DNA of 20,634 nucleotides from JBBDWJ01 sp040902925 (GCA_040902925.1 JBBDWJ010000216.1:1-20634), one strand, 5' to 3'. Numbered from the stretch's first letter, positions 1 to 6,592 are shown. Numbers and translations are program-made. Notes: a model not told the origin generated them from the letters alone.

Positions 1-75
1 CCGGGCTCGCTTTTGGCTCGCCCTGGCTTTGGTGGCCTGAGCCGCGGTTTTGCGGGGGCGCCTTTCTTGGTTTGA
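1..75 (+). CDS. Possible 3' end of an upstream phage gene (partial)
   Basis: Frame 1 is open from the window edge to a TGA at 73-75 and encodes about 24 residues ending in a Gly/Phe-rich stretch (GFGGLSRGFAGAPFLV). It lies just before the coat gene, where a scaffold, protease or portal gene would be expected. Frame 3 is also open to a TAA at 81-83, so the choice of frame is a guess based on residue composition. No function can be assigned. Confidence 0.3.
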   Translation, partial: PGSLLARPGFGGLSRGFAGAPFLV

Positions 76-96
76 CGGAATAAAGGAGGACTATCG

Positions 97-1008
97 ATGC
101 CGGCTATTACTTCGGCAAATGTTGCGCAAGCAATCGTCAAGCTGGTGGCGGCTGATGCGCTGCCCGCTTTGATGGGAAATCTGGTCATGGGGAATCTGGT
201 GAACCGGAATTACGAACCGGTGCTGGGCCAGGCCGGGGATACGGTGAATATCCCAATTGTGCCCGCGATGGTGGCGAACAACATCGCGGAAGGCGGCACG
301 GTGACGACGCAGAATCCGAACCTTGGAAATGCGCAGATCGTGCTCAATACTCACGCGGAGGCGACCTTCCAGATTCCGGATGTGACGAAGGTTCTGGCGG
401 TTCCGGACCTTTTGCGGGTCTACATGGAGCCGGCGGTGGTTGCGATTGCGGAGAAGATCGAGACCGATTTGCTCGGTCTCTATGCGTCGTTCACGGCGAA
501 TACCGCGGTGGGAACGCCGGGCAGCAGCCTGATCGAGGCGGTTGTCGATTCGGCGGAGACGGCGCTGTTTGCGGCGAAGGTGCCGTCCAACCAGACGAAG
601 CATCTGATCGTGGACGCGGACAGCTATTCGGCTTTGCGGCAGATTCCGCGGTTCAGCGAGTTTCGGACGGCGGGCGAAGCCGGAGTTAACGCGCTGATCC
701 ATGGGACGGTCGGCAAGCTGAAAGACTTTTTCGTGTTTCGCTCGCAGTTTGTGGCGAAGACCGGCAGCTCGCCGGTAACAACGCACAATCTGGCCTTCGC
801 GCGGGACGCGATCGGGTTGGTGATTCGACGGCTGCCGCAGCCGCTGCCGGGGACGGGCGCGATTGCCGAGTATGCCGAGCTGGGCAATTTCGGTATGCGT
901 GTGGTGATGAGCTATCAGCCGGATACGCTTTCGCAGCAGTTCACGGTGGACGTGCTGTATGGGAAGGCGGTGGTCCGGAACGCGTTTGGCGTGCAGGTGG
1001 AGTCGTAG
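97..1008 (+). CDS. Major capsid (coat) protein, P22-coat/HK97-fold type
   Basis: This 303-aa protein would form the icosahedral shell. It opens with MPAITSANVAQAIVKLVA and the phrase GDTVNIPIVPAMVANNIAEGG, an arrangement typical of P22 gp5-like coat proteins: an N-terminal arm, then a beta strand carrying the 'GDTV.IP' motif. The middle (about 120-200) is a helical spine followed by the P-domain phrase LIVDADSYSALRQIPRF, and the C-terminus is beta-rich (YAELGNFGMRVVMSYQPD). The length suits a coat protein without a large insertion domain. A strong Shine-Dalgarno sequence (AAAGGAGGA, 82-90) sits 6 nt before ATG 97, as expected for the most abundant virion protein. The family call is from recognition; which HK97-fold subfamily it belongs to is less certain. 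Confidence 0.85.
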   Translation: MPAITSANVAQAIVKLVAADALPALMGNLVMGNLVNRNYEPVLGQAGDTVNIPIVPAMVANNIAEGGTVTTQNPNLGNAQIVLNTHAEATFQIPDVTKVLAVPDLLRVYMEPAVVAIAEKIETDLLGLYASFTANTAVGTPGSSLIEAVVDSAETALFAAKVPSNQTKHLIVDADSYSALRQIPRFSEFRTAGEAGVNALIHGTVGKLKDFFVFRSQFVAKTGSSPVTTHNLAFARDAIGLVIRRLPQPLPGTGAIAEYAELGNFGMRVVMSYQPDTLSQQFTVDVLYGKAVVRNAFGVQVES

Positions 1009-1246
1009 GTTCTGGCTGTTTGCTCTCCTCATGGAGCCAGACCGGGGCCGGCGGCGCTTGTTGGATTGTTAGTCCGGGGGGACGCTTCCGGCGGCGCCGC
1101 CGGTTTGCGGCGGGTTAGAGAGTTTGCTGGGAGATGGCGCGGCGAGGCGGTCGCGCCGGATTCGCGGTGCTCATGAGGGATGCGCGCCGGCTTCGGTACA
1201 CCGATGTAGATCTGCGGGAGTTTAGAGGACGAAACGGTCAACGGAT
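1009..1246. other. Structured spacer after the coat gene
   Basis: No convincing long gene is seen in these 238 bases. A 7-bp stem (TCTGGCT 1011-1017 with AGCCAGA 1035-1041) starts three bases after the coat stop, and a perfect 16-nt GC palindrome lies at 1088-1103. Such structure could protect the coat message or reduce transcription into downstream genes. A 40-codon ORF, 1134-1256, overlaps the start of the next gene and is listed separately. Confidence 0.5.
1088..1107 (+). terminator. GC-rich palindrome, possible weak terminator/attenuator
   Basis: CCGGCGGCGCCGCCGG (1088-1103) is its own reverse complement. It can fold as a 6-bp GC stem with a GCGC loop, followed by TTTG. The T-tract is short, so partial termination is the most that can be inferred. 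The location after the coat gene suits attenuation between a highly expressed gene and low-copy neck genes. Confidence 0.3.
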
Positions 1247-1256
1247 ATGGATTTGA
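1134..1256 (+). CDS. Possible 40-aa ORF coupled to the next gene
   Basis: ATG 1134 opens a 40-codon, arginine-rich frame (MARRGGRAGFAVLMRDARRL...) that stops at TGA 1254-1256, so it overlaps ATG 1247 of the next gene by 10 nt. The only SD-like bases (GGGAG) directly touch the ATG, which is poor. The overlap, and the weak SD of the 1247 gene, would fit translational coupling. The composition is also what random GC-rich DNA produces, so I regard it as unproven. Confidence 0.2.
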   Translation: MARRGGRAGFAVLMRDARRLRYTDVDLREFRGRNGQRIWI

Positions 1257-1576
1257 AAGCTTACTACCGGAAAGTTCGGGAGATCGAAGCCTCGATTGAG
1301 GAAGAGTTTCCTGTAATCAAGAGCCTGACTACCGAGGATGGCGGCAAAGCTGGGCGGCTTGCCGAAGTGACGCGGGCTATCGCGGCCCGAATGATCTTTG
1401 ACGGGATCGCGGAATCGGCTTCGGCGGAAGAGATTCGGGACTTTCGCATGGTTGCGGAGGAGGCCCGAAAGAATGAAGAACAGCGGCGGCGGTCCGCGGA
1501 GATTCAGTTCACGATTCTTTCCGAGGCGGATTTGCGGGCGCTGCAAGGGGCTTCGCGGAAAGGCCGGAAGGACTAA
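1247..1576 (+). CDS. Small helical phage protein of unknown function
   Basis: This 109-aa, strongly charged protein is predicted to be almost all helical. Acidic and basic residues alternate (IEASIEEEFPVIKSL, then ARKNEEQRRRSAEIQFTIL), which could make a short coiled coil. It lies between coat and adaptor genes, a slot where some phages carry small head or neck assembly factors. I do not recognise the family. The stop at 1576 is 2 nt before the next ATG, so the two genes are probably co-translated. The SD upstream of ATG 1247 is weak: GAGGA at 1225-1229 is too far away. Confidence 0.65.
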   Translation: MDLKAYYRKVREIEASIEEEFPVIKSLTTEDGGKAGRLAEVTRAIAARMIFDGIAESASAEEIRDFRMVAEEARKNEEQRRRSAEIQFTILSEADLRALQGASRKGRKD

Positions 1577-1578
1577 CG

Positions 1579-2376
1579 ATGGCGCTGTTCACAGATGGGT
1601 TGGTGTCGCAAGTATCCGATCTGATCGCTTATGAGGCGAACCTGCCGGAGGTGGCGTCGGCGGAAGGGATCGACCTGGCCACGAAGCTGCAGTTAGCGCA
1701 TACGGAAGTGGGGGCGGAGATCACAGCGGCTTCGCAGCGGCCCGGGAACGTCTACTTTGCCCGCGGCGGAGGATGGCAGACTTCCGGCGCCGAAGGGAAC
1801 TATTCGCGATTCGAACTCAGCAAGGTGGTGGTGACGCCTCCTTTGAGTTTGTGGCACACGTTCCAGACGCTGGCGATTGTTTATCGCGACGCTTACAACC
1901 GCAAGCTGAATGACAAGTACCTTCCGAAGTGGAAGGAGTACAAGGATCTGGCGCAGTGGGCGAGTGGCTTGCTGTTTCAGACCGGGATTGGGATTGCGAG
2001 CAATCCCGTTCCTCGGCCCGCGTCTCCGACGCTGGATTGGGTGGCTTCGAGCGCGGCGGCTCTGGCGGTTTTTGTTCGCGTGACTTGGGTGGGCGCTCAA
2101 GGCGTGGAAGGGGCGGCTAGCGCGGAGCAGGCTGTGACTGTACCGGTGAACCATTCTTTGCGGGTGACGATTGGGGAGGCTCCGGCTGGGGTTTCGGGGT
2201 GGCATGTTTATGCCGGCTCGAGTAGCGGTGAGGTTTTTCGGCAGAACGCTGAGGCGTTGGAGCCCGGGCCGGCTTGGGTGATGCCGGCGGGTGGATTGAT
2301 TTCTGGCGCCGCGGTTGGCGATGGACAGTTGCCGGAGGTTTTTCGGACGGTTCCGCGGTTTTTGCAGCGGGGGTAG
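1579..2376 (+). CDS. Head-tail adaptor-like protein with C-terminal Ig-like domain
   Basis: This is a 265-aa protein. Residues 1-150 are mostly helical (LATKLQLAHTEVGAEITAAS; YNRKLNDKYLPKWKEYKDLA) and resemble the helical connectors that dock under the portal (HK97 gp6-like), though I place it mainly by position. Residues 150-245 change to a beta-rich Ig/Fn3-like domain with the recurrent phage phrase GVSGWHVYAGSSSGE. Such add-on domains are common on phage surface proteins and often contact carbohydrate. GGAAGGA (1565-1571) is a good SD for ATG 1579. The exact neck role is inferred: adaptor, stopper or decorated connector. Confidence 0.6.
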   Translation: MALFTDGLVSQVSDLIAYEANLPEVASAEGIDLATKLQLAHTEVGAEITAASQRPGNVYFARGGGWQTSGAEGNYSRFELSKVVVTPPLSLWHTFQTLAIVYRDAYNRKLNDKYLPKWKEYKDLAQWASGLLFQTGIGIASNPVPRPASPTLDWVASSAAALAVFVRVTWVGAQGVEGAASAEQAVTVPVNHSLRVTIGEAPAGVSGWHVYAGSSSGEVFRQNAEALEPGPAWVMPAGGLISGAAVGDGQLPEVFRTVPRFLQRG

Positions 2377-2465
2377 AGGTGAGGTTGGTTTTGTTGCTGA
2401 CGGTTGCAGTGGTGTTCTCGGGTTGGCGACTCGCGGGGTTTGCGGTTCGCGTTTGAGGTTGTTAG

Positions 2466-2508
2466 GGCGGGTCTTCGACCCGCCGGTACAGGCGGGAGCG
2501 CCTGTACC
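2466..2508 (+). repeat. REP-like double palindrome, copy A
   Basis: Two perfect hairpins lie back to back. GGCGGGTC (2466-2473) pairs with GACCCGCC (2477-2484) around TTC, and GGTACAGGCG (2485-2494) pairs with CGCCTGTACC (2499-2508) around GGAG. The second shares its core (ACAGGC-x-GGA-xx-GCCTGT) with the palindrome at 5962-5983. The element sits in a non-coding spacer and ends 5 nt before the SD of the next gene. It looks like a host-type interspersed extragenic palindrome rather than a phage terminator, since no T-tract follows. Confidence 0.75.
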
Positions 2509-2513
2509 TACTT

Positions 2514-2521
2514 GGGGGAAA
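2514..2521 (+). promoter_or_regulatory. SD GGGGGAAA that decides a TTG start
   Basis: The purine run is 3 nt upstream of TTG 2525. The frame stays open far upstream, to about 2315, but that extension would translate through the palindrome (2466-2508) and has no family-like character. This SD therefore supports TTG 2525 as the true start. Confidence 0.5.
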
Positions 2522-2524
2522 CCA

Positions 2525-3019
2525 TTGGCGAATCTTTGCTTGGCGGCGGTGACGCATCTTCGCGGGCTCTTTCTTGCTGGCGATGGATTGGCTTATGAGT
2601 CCGGGTTGATTGCCGCTCGCGATGGCGTGGAACTTTCCGGGTTTACCGGCGATAGCGTTTTGGTTCAGAACGTGGCCTCGGACCTTGCCGACGAAAGCGT
2701 TCCCGTGCAGTACCCGGTGGTCTACCTCTACACGGACCGCATGGACAACCGGTTGGTTGAGAAGTTCCGGAAGTTTTCCGGGTCGATTGCGGTGATCGCC
2801 GAGCTGCGCGTCAGCGGCGAGCGGTTCACGGACTTGGAAGGGAAGCTGGCCCGCTATATCGAGGCGGTTGGCGTCGTGCTGGGACGGAACCAGGGGTCAT
2901 GGACGGAGCACCTTGCGTTTAGTGGAGCGTACGAAGTGCGATTCGAGCGGATTCGGTTGGGCGGGAAGAATTTTATCCAGTCGGCTCGGGTTGAGATCGA
3001 ACTGCAGGCGCACGAGTAG
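2525..3019 (+). CDS. Probable tail-completion/terminator protein
   Basis: This 164-aa protein begins MANLCLAAVTHLRGLFLAG from TTG 2525. It has mixed alpha/beta character with strands PVVYLYTD and IAVIAELRVSGE, a central helix FTDLEGKLARYIEAVGVVL, and a C-terminal strand pair ending IQSARVEIELQAHE. Its size, fold pattern and position immediately before the tail tube gene match tail terminator (gpU/HK97 gp10-like) proteins that cap the tube and join it to the head. No diagnostic motif is visible, so this is positional inference. The spacer 2377-2524 before it is G+T-rich and holds only the double palindrome. Confidence 0.55.
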   Translation: MANLCLAAVTHLRGLFLAGDGLAYESGLIAARDGVELSGFTGDSVLVQNVASDLADESVPVQYPVVYLYTDRMDNRLVEKFRKFSGSIAVIAELRVSGERFTDLEGKLARYIEAVGVVLGRNQGSWTEHLAFSGAYEVRFERIRLGGKNFIQSARVEIELQAHE

Positions 3020-3173
3020 CGGAGCTGCGCCCGCCGCGCGCGAATGGATACCAGAATTTTGCTTAGCGGTACGAACGTTGTGACGTCAAGCCGCAAACGC
3101 TGGCGGTGACGCCGCAGCGGAGGCCGGCGCTGAGGGACAGCGGCCTGCGCCACGCAGCAGAAGGGAACAGACG

Positions 3174-4187
3174 ATGGCGAGTTGCGTTTTGTCGAGTCAG
3201 AACCGGGTTTACGTGGAAGTGGAGTCGAGCTATGGTGCGGCTCCAGTGATTACTTCCGCGGACCGGGTTTCCGTCCTTCGGTTGAATGTGCGGCAGGGAC
3301 ACGAAGCGCGTGAGCGCCGGGACAAGACCGGCAGCCGGACTTACGCAGGGATGCCGGCGGGGGGCAGAAAGCGGACCGAGTTCAGCTTGCAGAGCTATCT
3401 GGTCACAAACCCTTCACCGGGAGCGGTTACTCCGGTTGGCCGTCTAATCCAGGCGGCCCTGGGTGCCAGTCCTCTGATTTTTGGCGGCAGCACGGCAGGT
3501 TCGGGTTCGACGACGACGCAGATCGTATTCGGCGGAAGCCATGGGCTGGTCCAGCGCCAGGCGTTCGGGTTCAATGGCGAGATCCGCTTTGTGACGCAGG
3601 TTGTCAACTCGACGACGGTGCAGATCAACGCTCCATTCTCGGCGGCTCCGCTGAGCGGTAATGCGCTTACGGCCGCGGTGACTTACTTTCCGGCGGACAA
3701 TTTGCCGAGCGTTTCGGTCTTTGACTACTGGGACCCCGCCAACGCCGTGGACCGGATTTTGATCGGGGCGGCATGCGACCGGATGCAGGTGCGAATCAAC
3801 GCCGACTATCACGAGTTGGAGTTTAGCGGCGCCGCGCAAGACGCAATCGATTCCGTATCGTTTGCTAGCGGGCAGGGCGGTTTGGGCTCATTCCCCAGTG
3901 AGCCGGGAATCGACACCAACCTGCCGCAGCCGGTGCCGGGGAACCTGGGGCAGGCTTGGCTGGGGAGCCCTTCCAACCGGTTTCATACGGTGACAAGCGC
4001 GTCGGTCGAGGTCATCAACGATCTCGATTTGAGGACGCGCGAGTTCGGCACTGCTGTGCCGCAATGCATCGGCGCGGGTACGCGGCGAGTGCTGACCAGC
4101 GTGGAATTGTTGGAAGAGGACGATGAGCAGACCCGGAGTCTTTATGGCGCGGCCCGCAGCGAGACGCCGGTTGGCGTGATGTTCTAG
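3174..4187 (+). CDS. Major tail tube protein
   Basis: This 337-aa protein lies just upstream of the frameshifted chaperone pair and would polymerise into the tail tube. The N-terminus SSQNRVYVEVESSYG and the stretch GMPAGGRKRTEFSLQSYLV resemble tube proteins that start with a strand-rich core. Residues about 100-170 form a Gly/Ser/Thr-rich beta insertion (GSTTTQIVFGGSHGL). The C-terminal half contains typical tube strands (DRMQVRINADYHELEFSG; SASVEVINDLDLRTREFG). SD AAGGGA (3161-3166) lies 7 nt before ATG 3174. The 154-nt gap before it shows only a 21-codon ORF (3044-3109) that I do not credit. Confidence 0.75.
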   Translation: MASCVLSSQNRVYVEVESSYGAAPVITSADRVSVLRLNVRQGHEARERRDKTGSRTYAGMPAGGRKRTEFSLQSYLVTNPSPGAVTPVGRLIQAALGASPLIFGGSTAGSGSTTTQIVFGGSHGLVQRQAFGFNGEIRFVTQVVNSTTVQINAPFSAAPLSGNALTAAVTYFPADNLPSVSVFDYWDPANAVDRILIGAACDRMQVRINADYHELEFSGAAQDAIDSVSFASGQGGLGSFPSEPGIDTNLPQPVPGNLGQAWLGSPSNRFHTVTSASVEVINDLDLRTREFGTAVPQCIGAGTRRVLTSVELLEEDDEQTRSLYGAARSETPVGVMF

Positions 4188-4211
4188 CTTGGACAAGCGG
4201 CGGGGCAACTG

Positions 4212-4346
4212 ATGGGTGTCTACTTACCGGCAGTCGTTCCCGAGATGCCGGAGTTTGATGACGGGGCTCCTAATTTGCGTTGGAGCTTTTCGGACTCGCG
4301 CGCGCAGGGGCAGGCCAGCGACGAGATCGCGGTGGCGGTTGGATAG
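4212..4346 (+). CDS. Small 44-aa phage ORF between tail tube and chaperone
   Basis: ATG 4212 to TAG 4344-4346 encodes MGVYLPAVVPEMPEFDDGAP followed by NLRWSFSDSRAQGQASDEIAVAVG. It fills the space between the tail tube stop and the chaperone start, leaving 24 and 3 nt, and has a modest SD-like GGGG at 4202-4205. The tight packing and acidic, proline-containing composition, unlike chance GC-rich sequence, favour a real gene. Function is unknown; its position suggests a tail accessory peptide. Confidence 0.55.
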   Translation: MGVYLPAVVPEMPEFDDGAPNLRWSFSDSRAQGQASDEIAVAVG

Positions 4347-4349
4347 GCC

Positions 4350-4784
4350 ATGACTTACGAAAGCACCCAGCAGGTGGATTCGAAGGAGTGTCCGGGCGTT
4401 CGCTTTACGGCGTACCGCATGTCGTTCGGGCGGCGGCTGGAACTGACGCGGCAGGTGCGGGAGTTGTTGGGGCGCCTGGAATTTGCACGCGCGGGGCCTG
4501 GCGGTCCCGCCGATGACGCGGAGGCGGCGCTTTTGGCGGGGGAGATCGACCGGGAGTATGTGCGGTGGGGATTGGCCTCGATCGAGGGGCTCGATATCGA
4601 TGGCCGGCCAGCGACTCCGGAGGACCTGATTGAGAAGGGGCCCGAGAAGCTGGTCGCGGAAGTCTTGTCAGCGATCCGACGGGAAGCCGGGCTCAATGAG
4701 GAAGAGCGAAAAAACTGCGAGTCGCTTTCCACTTCCTCCGAGGGAGAAGGGCCGAGTGGAAATGCGACGAATGCCGGCGTTTAG
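4350..4784 (+). CDS. Tail assembly chaperone, unshifted G-type product
   Basis: This 144-aa zero-frame product is the counterpart of lambda gpG. Residues 1-122 are shared with the frameshifted form: MTYESTQQVDSKECPGVRFT, then a helical arginine/glutamate-rich body (FGRRLELTRQVRELLGRLEF; IEKGPEKLVAEVLSAIRREAG). Residues 123-144 are a polar Ser/Gly tail ending at TAG 4782-4784. In the lambda family, G and GT bind the tape measure and recruit tube subunits, and neither enters the virion. The assignment rests on position between tube and tape measure, size, and the slippery site near the 3' end. ATG 4350 follows the preceding stop by 3 nt. Confidence 0.75.
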   Translation: MTYESTQQVDSKECPGVRFTAYRMSFGRRLELTRQVRELLGRLEFARAGPGGPADDAEAALLAGEIDREYVRWGLASIEGLDIDGRPATPEDLIEKGPEKLVAEVLSAIRREAGLNEEERKNCESLSTSSEGEGPSGNATNAGV

Positions 4785-5077
4785 GTCTGGAGAGGAAGCG
4801 CCGTTGCGGATGGTTGAAAAAGGATTCGGGCGAGAGCTCCGCGGTTGTGTGGGTGAGTTCGTTTGCGCTGCCGGGTGAGCCGCGGCTAGCTCTTTCGGAA
4901 TGCCCGGTGAGCTTCCTTGACGGCGAAAGCCTGAGCTTTGTTGAAGACTTCCTAGCTCACGCGGCGGCGGGCGGCGGCGCGGATCTCCAAGAGTGGCGCG
5001 CGCGGCGCGTTGACGCATTCACGGTGCTTTACGCGGAGATGAAGAAGCTGGAGTGGGAGGAGCATGGCGAGCGGTGA
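4350..5077 (+). CDS. Tail assembly chaperone GT-type fusion made by -1 frameshift
   Basis: If ribosomes slip back one base at A AAA AAC (4709-4715), codons 4350-4715 (122 aa) join to the -1 frame from CTG 4715 to TGA 5075-5077 (120 aa). This gives a 242-aa G-T protein. The -1 frame has no stop between 4715 and 5077. It has no good independent start: there is only a TTG at 4814 without an SD. The T part carries a Cys cluster (KCDEC, then RCGW) near the junction and a helical C-terminus (LQEWRARRVDAFTVLYAEMKKLE). In lambda the T domain contacts tail tube subunits. The tape measure ATG 5064 overlaps the T end by 14 nt. Confidence 0.75.
4709..4768 (+). promoter_or_regulatory. Programmed -1 ribosomal frameshift signal
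   Basis: The heptamer A AAA AAC (4709-4715) is in the right phase, with zero-frame codons AAA and AAC. After a 5-nt spacer (4716-4720), a stem forms between 4721-4733 and 4755-4768. Five pairs (GTCGC/GCGAC), one bulged T at 4763, then eight pairs (TTTCCACT/AGTGGAAA) make 13 Watson-Crick pairs, with a possible T-G pair next. The loop can hold a small CTCC/GGAG hairpin (4736-4746). Slippery sequence, spacer and stem together are the standard three-part -1 frameshift layout, here controlling the G to GT ratio. Confidence 0.8.
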
Positions 5078-5825
5078 TTTTCGGGATTTAACCGAGACGC
5101 AGCGGGACACGGCGCGGGCGCTGCAGACGCTGGTCGGCGAGCTGCGGCGTTCGCGGCCAGGGGAGCTGGGGCGTTTGACCGGCTCGCTGAATCCCACAGA
5201 AGACCGCGAACAGGTGCAAGCGCGGGTCCTTCGTGAGATTGCGCCTTCTCTTGCGACGGGACGGCGCGGCGAACTCCCAGGCGCTGTTGGCGGCGCCGCG
5301 CAGGTTAGCGACGTTGAACAGACTTTGAAGGCGGCGCAGAATGCGATTCGAGAGTTGGGCTCGGGCTTGACGGCGAGCACGAAAGACTTGGAGCGCACTC
5401 TGGCGGCGTTTTCGGGCGGGCTGCAGAGTGTTTTGTCGGGCTTCTCCGGCGGTGGCGGTGGATTGGGTGGTTTATTGACGGGTGGATTTGGGCTCGCCGG
5501 TCTGGGGTTGAAGATTGCCGGCTTGTTTGGAAAAGGCAAGCCCGAGCCGGCGGTCTTTCCGAACTTCGAGCTGCCGCCGAGCCTGGCTGTTGAGGCGGCG
5601 AATACCAATAGCATTCTTGGCGGGTTTCCTCAGTTTGATCGCGGGCAGAGCGGCGAGGTTCGACGGTTTCGCGGAGAGACGAGCGGCGCTCCGACTCAGG
5701 TGGTTGTGAATGTCAATGCTCTCGATACGCAGTCTTTCTTGGACCGGTCTTCGGATATTGCCCGTGCGGTTCGGGATGCGATGCTGCACATGCATCCGAT
5801 TAACGACATGATTGGCGAGCTTTGA
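5064..5825 (+). CDS. Short tail tape measure protein
   Basis: This 253-aa protein directly follows the chaperones, where the tape measure is expected. Residues 1-112 are helical and polar. Residues 113-157 are a Gly-rich hydrophobic stretch (GLGGLLTGGFGLAGLGLKIA), like the membrane-active segment of tape measures. The C-terminus (VVVNVNALDTQSFLDRSSDI, then ARAVRDAMLHMHPINDMIGEL) is typical of tape-measure ends in related prophages. At about 0.15 nm per residue it would set a tail of only about 38 nm, near gene-transfer-agent size. Most siphophage tape measures are several times longer. GGAGG at 5056-5060 is the SD. It could instead be one part of a split tape measure, but no second part is seen. 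Confidence 0.65.
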   Translation: MASGDFRDLTETQRDTARALQTLVGELRRSRPGELGRLTGSLNPTEDREQVQARVLREIAPSLATGRRGELPGAVGGAAQVSDVEQTLKAAQNAIRELGSGLTASTKDLERTLAAFSGGLQSVLSGFSGGGGGLGGLLTGGFGLAGLGLKIAGLFGKGKPEPAVFPNFELPPSLAVEAANTNSILGGFPQFDRGQSGEVRRFRGETSGAPTQVVVNVNALDTQSFLDRSSDIARAVRDAMLHMHPINDMIGEL

Positions 5826-5924
5826 CGTGATTGCTTGGGCGGGCACTTTGGGTTGCGCGGTCGTTGGTTGGGTCGCGGGGCATTCGATGTGTTTTGGTTT
5901 CTGTTGTTGTTGCGGTTTGTTGAA

Positions 5925-5958
5925 GGCTTGTGACGGCTTGTGAAGTGACGGCTTGGGA
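5925..5958 (+). repeat. Three short direct repeats of GGCTTGTGA type
   Basis: GGCTTGTGA occurs at 5925-5933 and 5935-5943, and GGCTTGGGA at 5950-5958, inside a G+T-rich non-coding spacer (5826-5997). No gene is seen in this spacer. The repeats end 3 nt before the palindrome at 5962 and may mark small duplications where that element inserted. Confidence 0.45.
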
Positions 5959-5961
5959 GGA

Positions 5962-5983
5962 GGACAGGCAGGATTGCCTGTCC
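5962..5983 (+). repeat. REP-like palindrome, copy B
   Basis: GGACAGGCA (5962-5970) pairs perfectly with TGCCTGTCC (5975-5983) around GGAT. Its core matches the second hairpin of the element at 2485-2508: ACAGGC, purine, GGA, two bases, GCCTGT. Like that copy, it lies just before the SD of a phage gene (GGGGAGG, 5987-5993). Confidence 0.7.
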
Positions 5984-5997
5984 CACGGGGAGGCTAT

Positions 5998-6582
5998 ATG
6001 AGTACGCCGCGGTTCAGTCAGGTTCCTGAGGATTGGAAACATCCTCTTGGGCCCTATCGGCAGGCTCCCGCAGAGTATGGGGGCGAGTGGTGGCTGGTGA
6101 ATCCTTTTACTACTGATGAGCCTTGGGTTACGCAGAGCGTGATCGTGGAGCGAGAGCTGCCTCCGGGGTTTGTGGAGGTGTTTGGGCTTCGACCGCGGAT
6201 CTCGGAGTATTCGCATGCGCCGAATGCGGCCTTCTTGTGGCGCGTGGCCGTGGATCTATGGGAGCAGGATCTGCGGTATTTCCAGCGAGCCGGCACTCCG
6301 GAATGGGCGATGCCGCAGCAGGTTGCGGCGGCGGAGGACGTTAGCCGCTCGTGGGACTTGGGGCCTGCAAGGTTCTACGAGGGAAGGTACGGCTGGATGG
6401 GGCGGTTTCCGGAATCGCAACTTCGGGCGTTTGAGTCGTCGGCGTGGGGCGTTCTCCATGTGACGCACCAAGTCGTTGCGGCGTATCAATGGCGGCTGCT
6501 AGAAAACGGGATCGTTCCGGCGAAGCGACATCCGTTTGTTCCTCCGCATGTTTGGCCGGAGGATGAGAAGGCTTCGAATTAG
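5998..6582 (+). CDS. Phage tail-region protein of unknown function
   Basis: This 194-aa protein starts at ATG 5998 with SD GGGGAGG (5987-5993). An in-frame upstream start at 5953 would read through the palindrome and is rejected. It is rich in Trp, Tyr and Pro, in short phrases such as YGGEWWLVNPFTTDEPWV and EGRYGWMGRFPE, which suggests a compact folded structural protein. There is no signal peptide or membrane segment. It lies between the tape measure and the adsorption genes, so a tail-tip or assembly role is plausible. I do not recognise the family. Confidence 0.65.
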   Translation: MSTPRFSQVPEDWKHPLGPYRQAPAEYGGEWWLVNPFTTDEPWVTQSVIVERELPPGFVEVFGLRPRISEYSHAPNAAFLWRVAVDLWEQDLRYFQRAGTPEWAMPQQVAAAEDVSRSWDLGPARFYEGRYGWMGRFPESQLRAFESSAWGVLHVTHQVVAAYQWRLLENGIVPAKRHPFVPPHVWPEDEKASN

Positions 6583-6592
6583 GGAGATGTAA

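Noticed and set aside
91..1032. Long minus-strand ORF opposite the coat gene
   Set aside because: Arg/His-rich antisense shadow of a high-GC coding region with no SD or family-like motifs.
2315..2524. Upstream in-frame extension of the tail-completion gene
   Set aside because: It reads through the double palindrome, overlaps the previous gene's end and is Gly/Arg-rich noise; a good SD supports TTG 2525.
3044..3109. 21-codon ORF before the tail tube gene
   Set aside because: Too short, no SD and no supporting context.
4814..5077. Independent 87-aa gene with TTG start
   Set aside because: No SD, and the frame is open back to the slippery site; better explained as the T part of the frameshift product.
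5953..5997. Earlier start for the 194-aa gene
   Set aside because: The extension is translated palindrome sequence; SD GGGGAGG supports ATG 5998.
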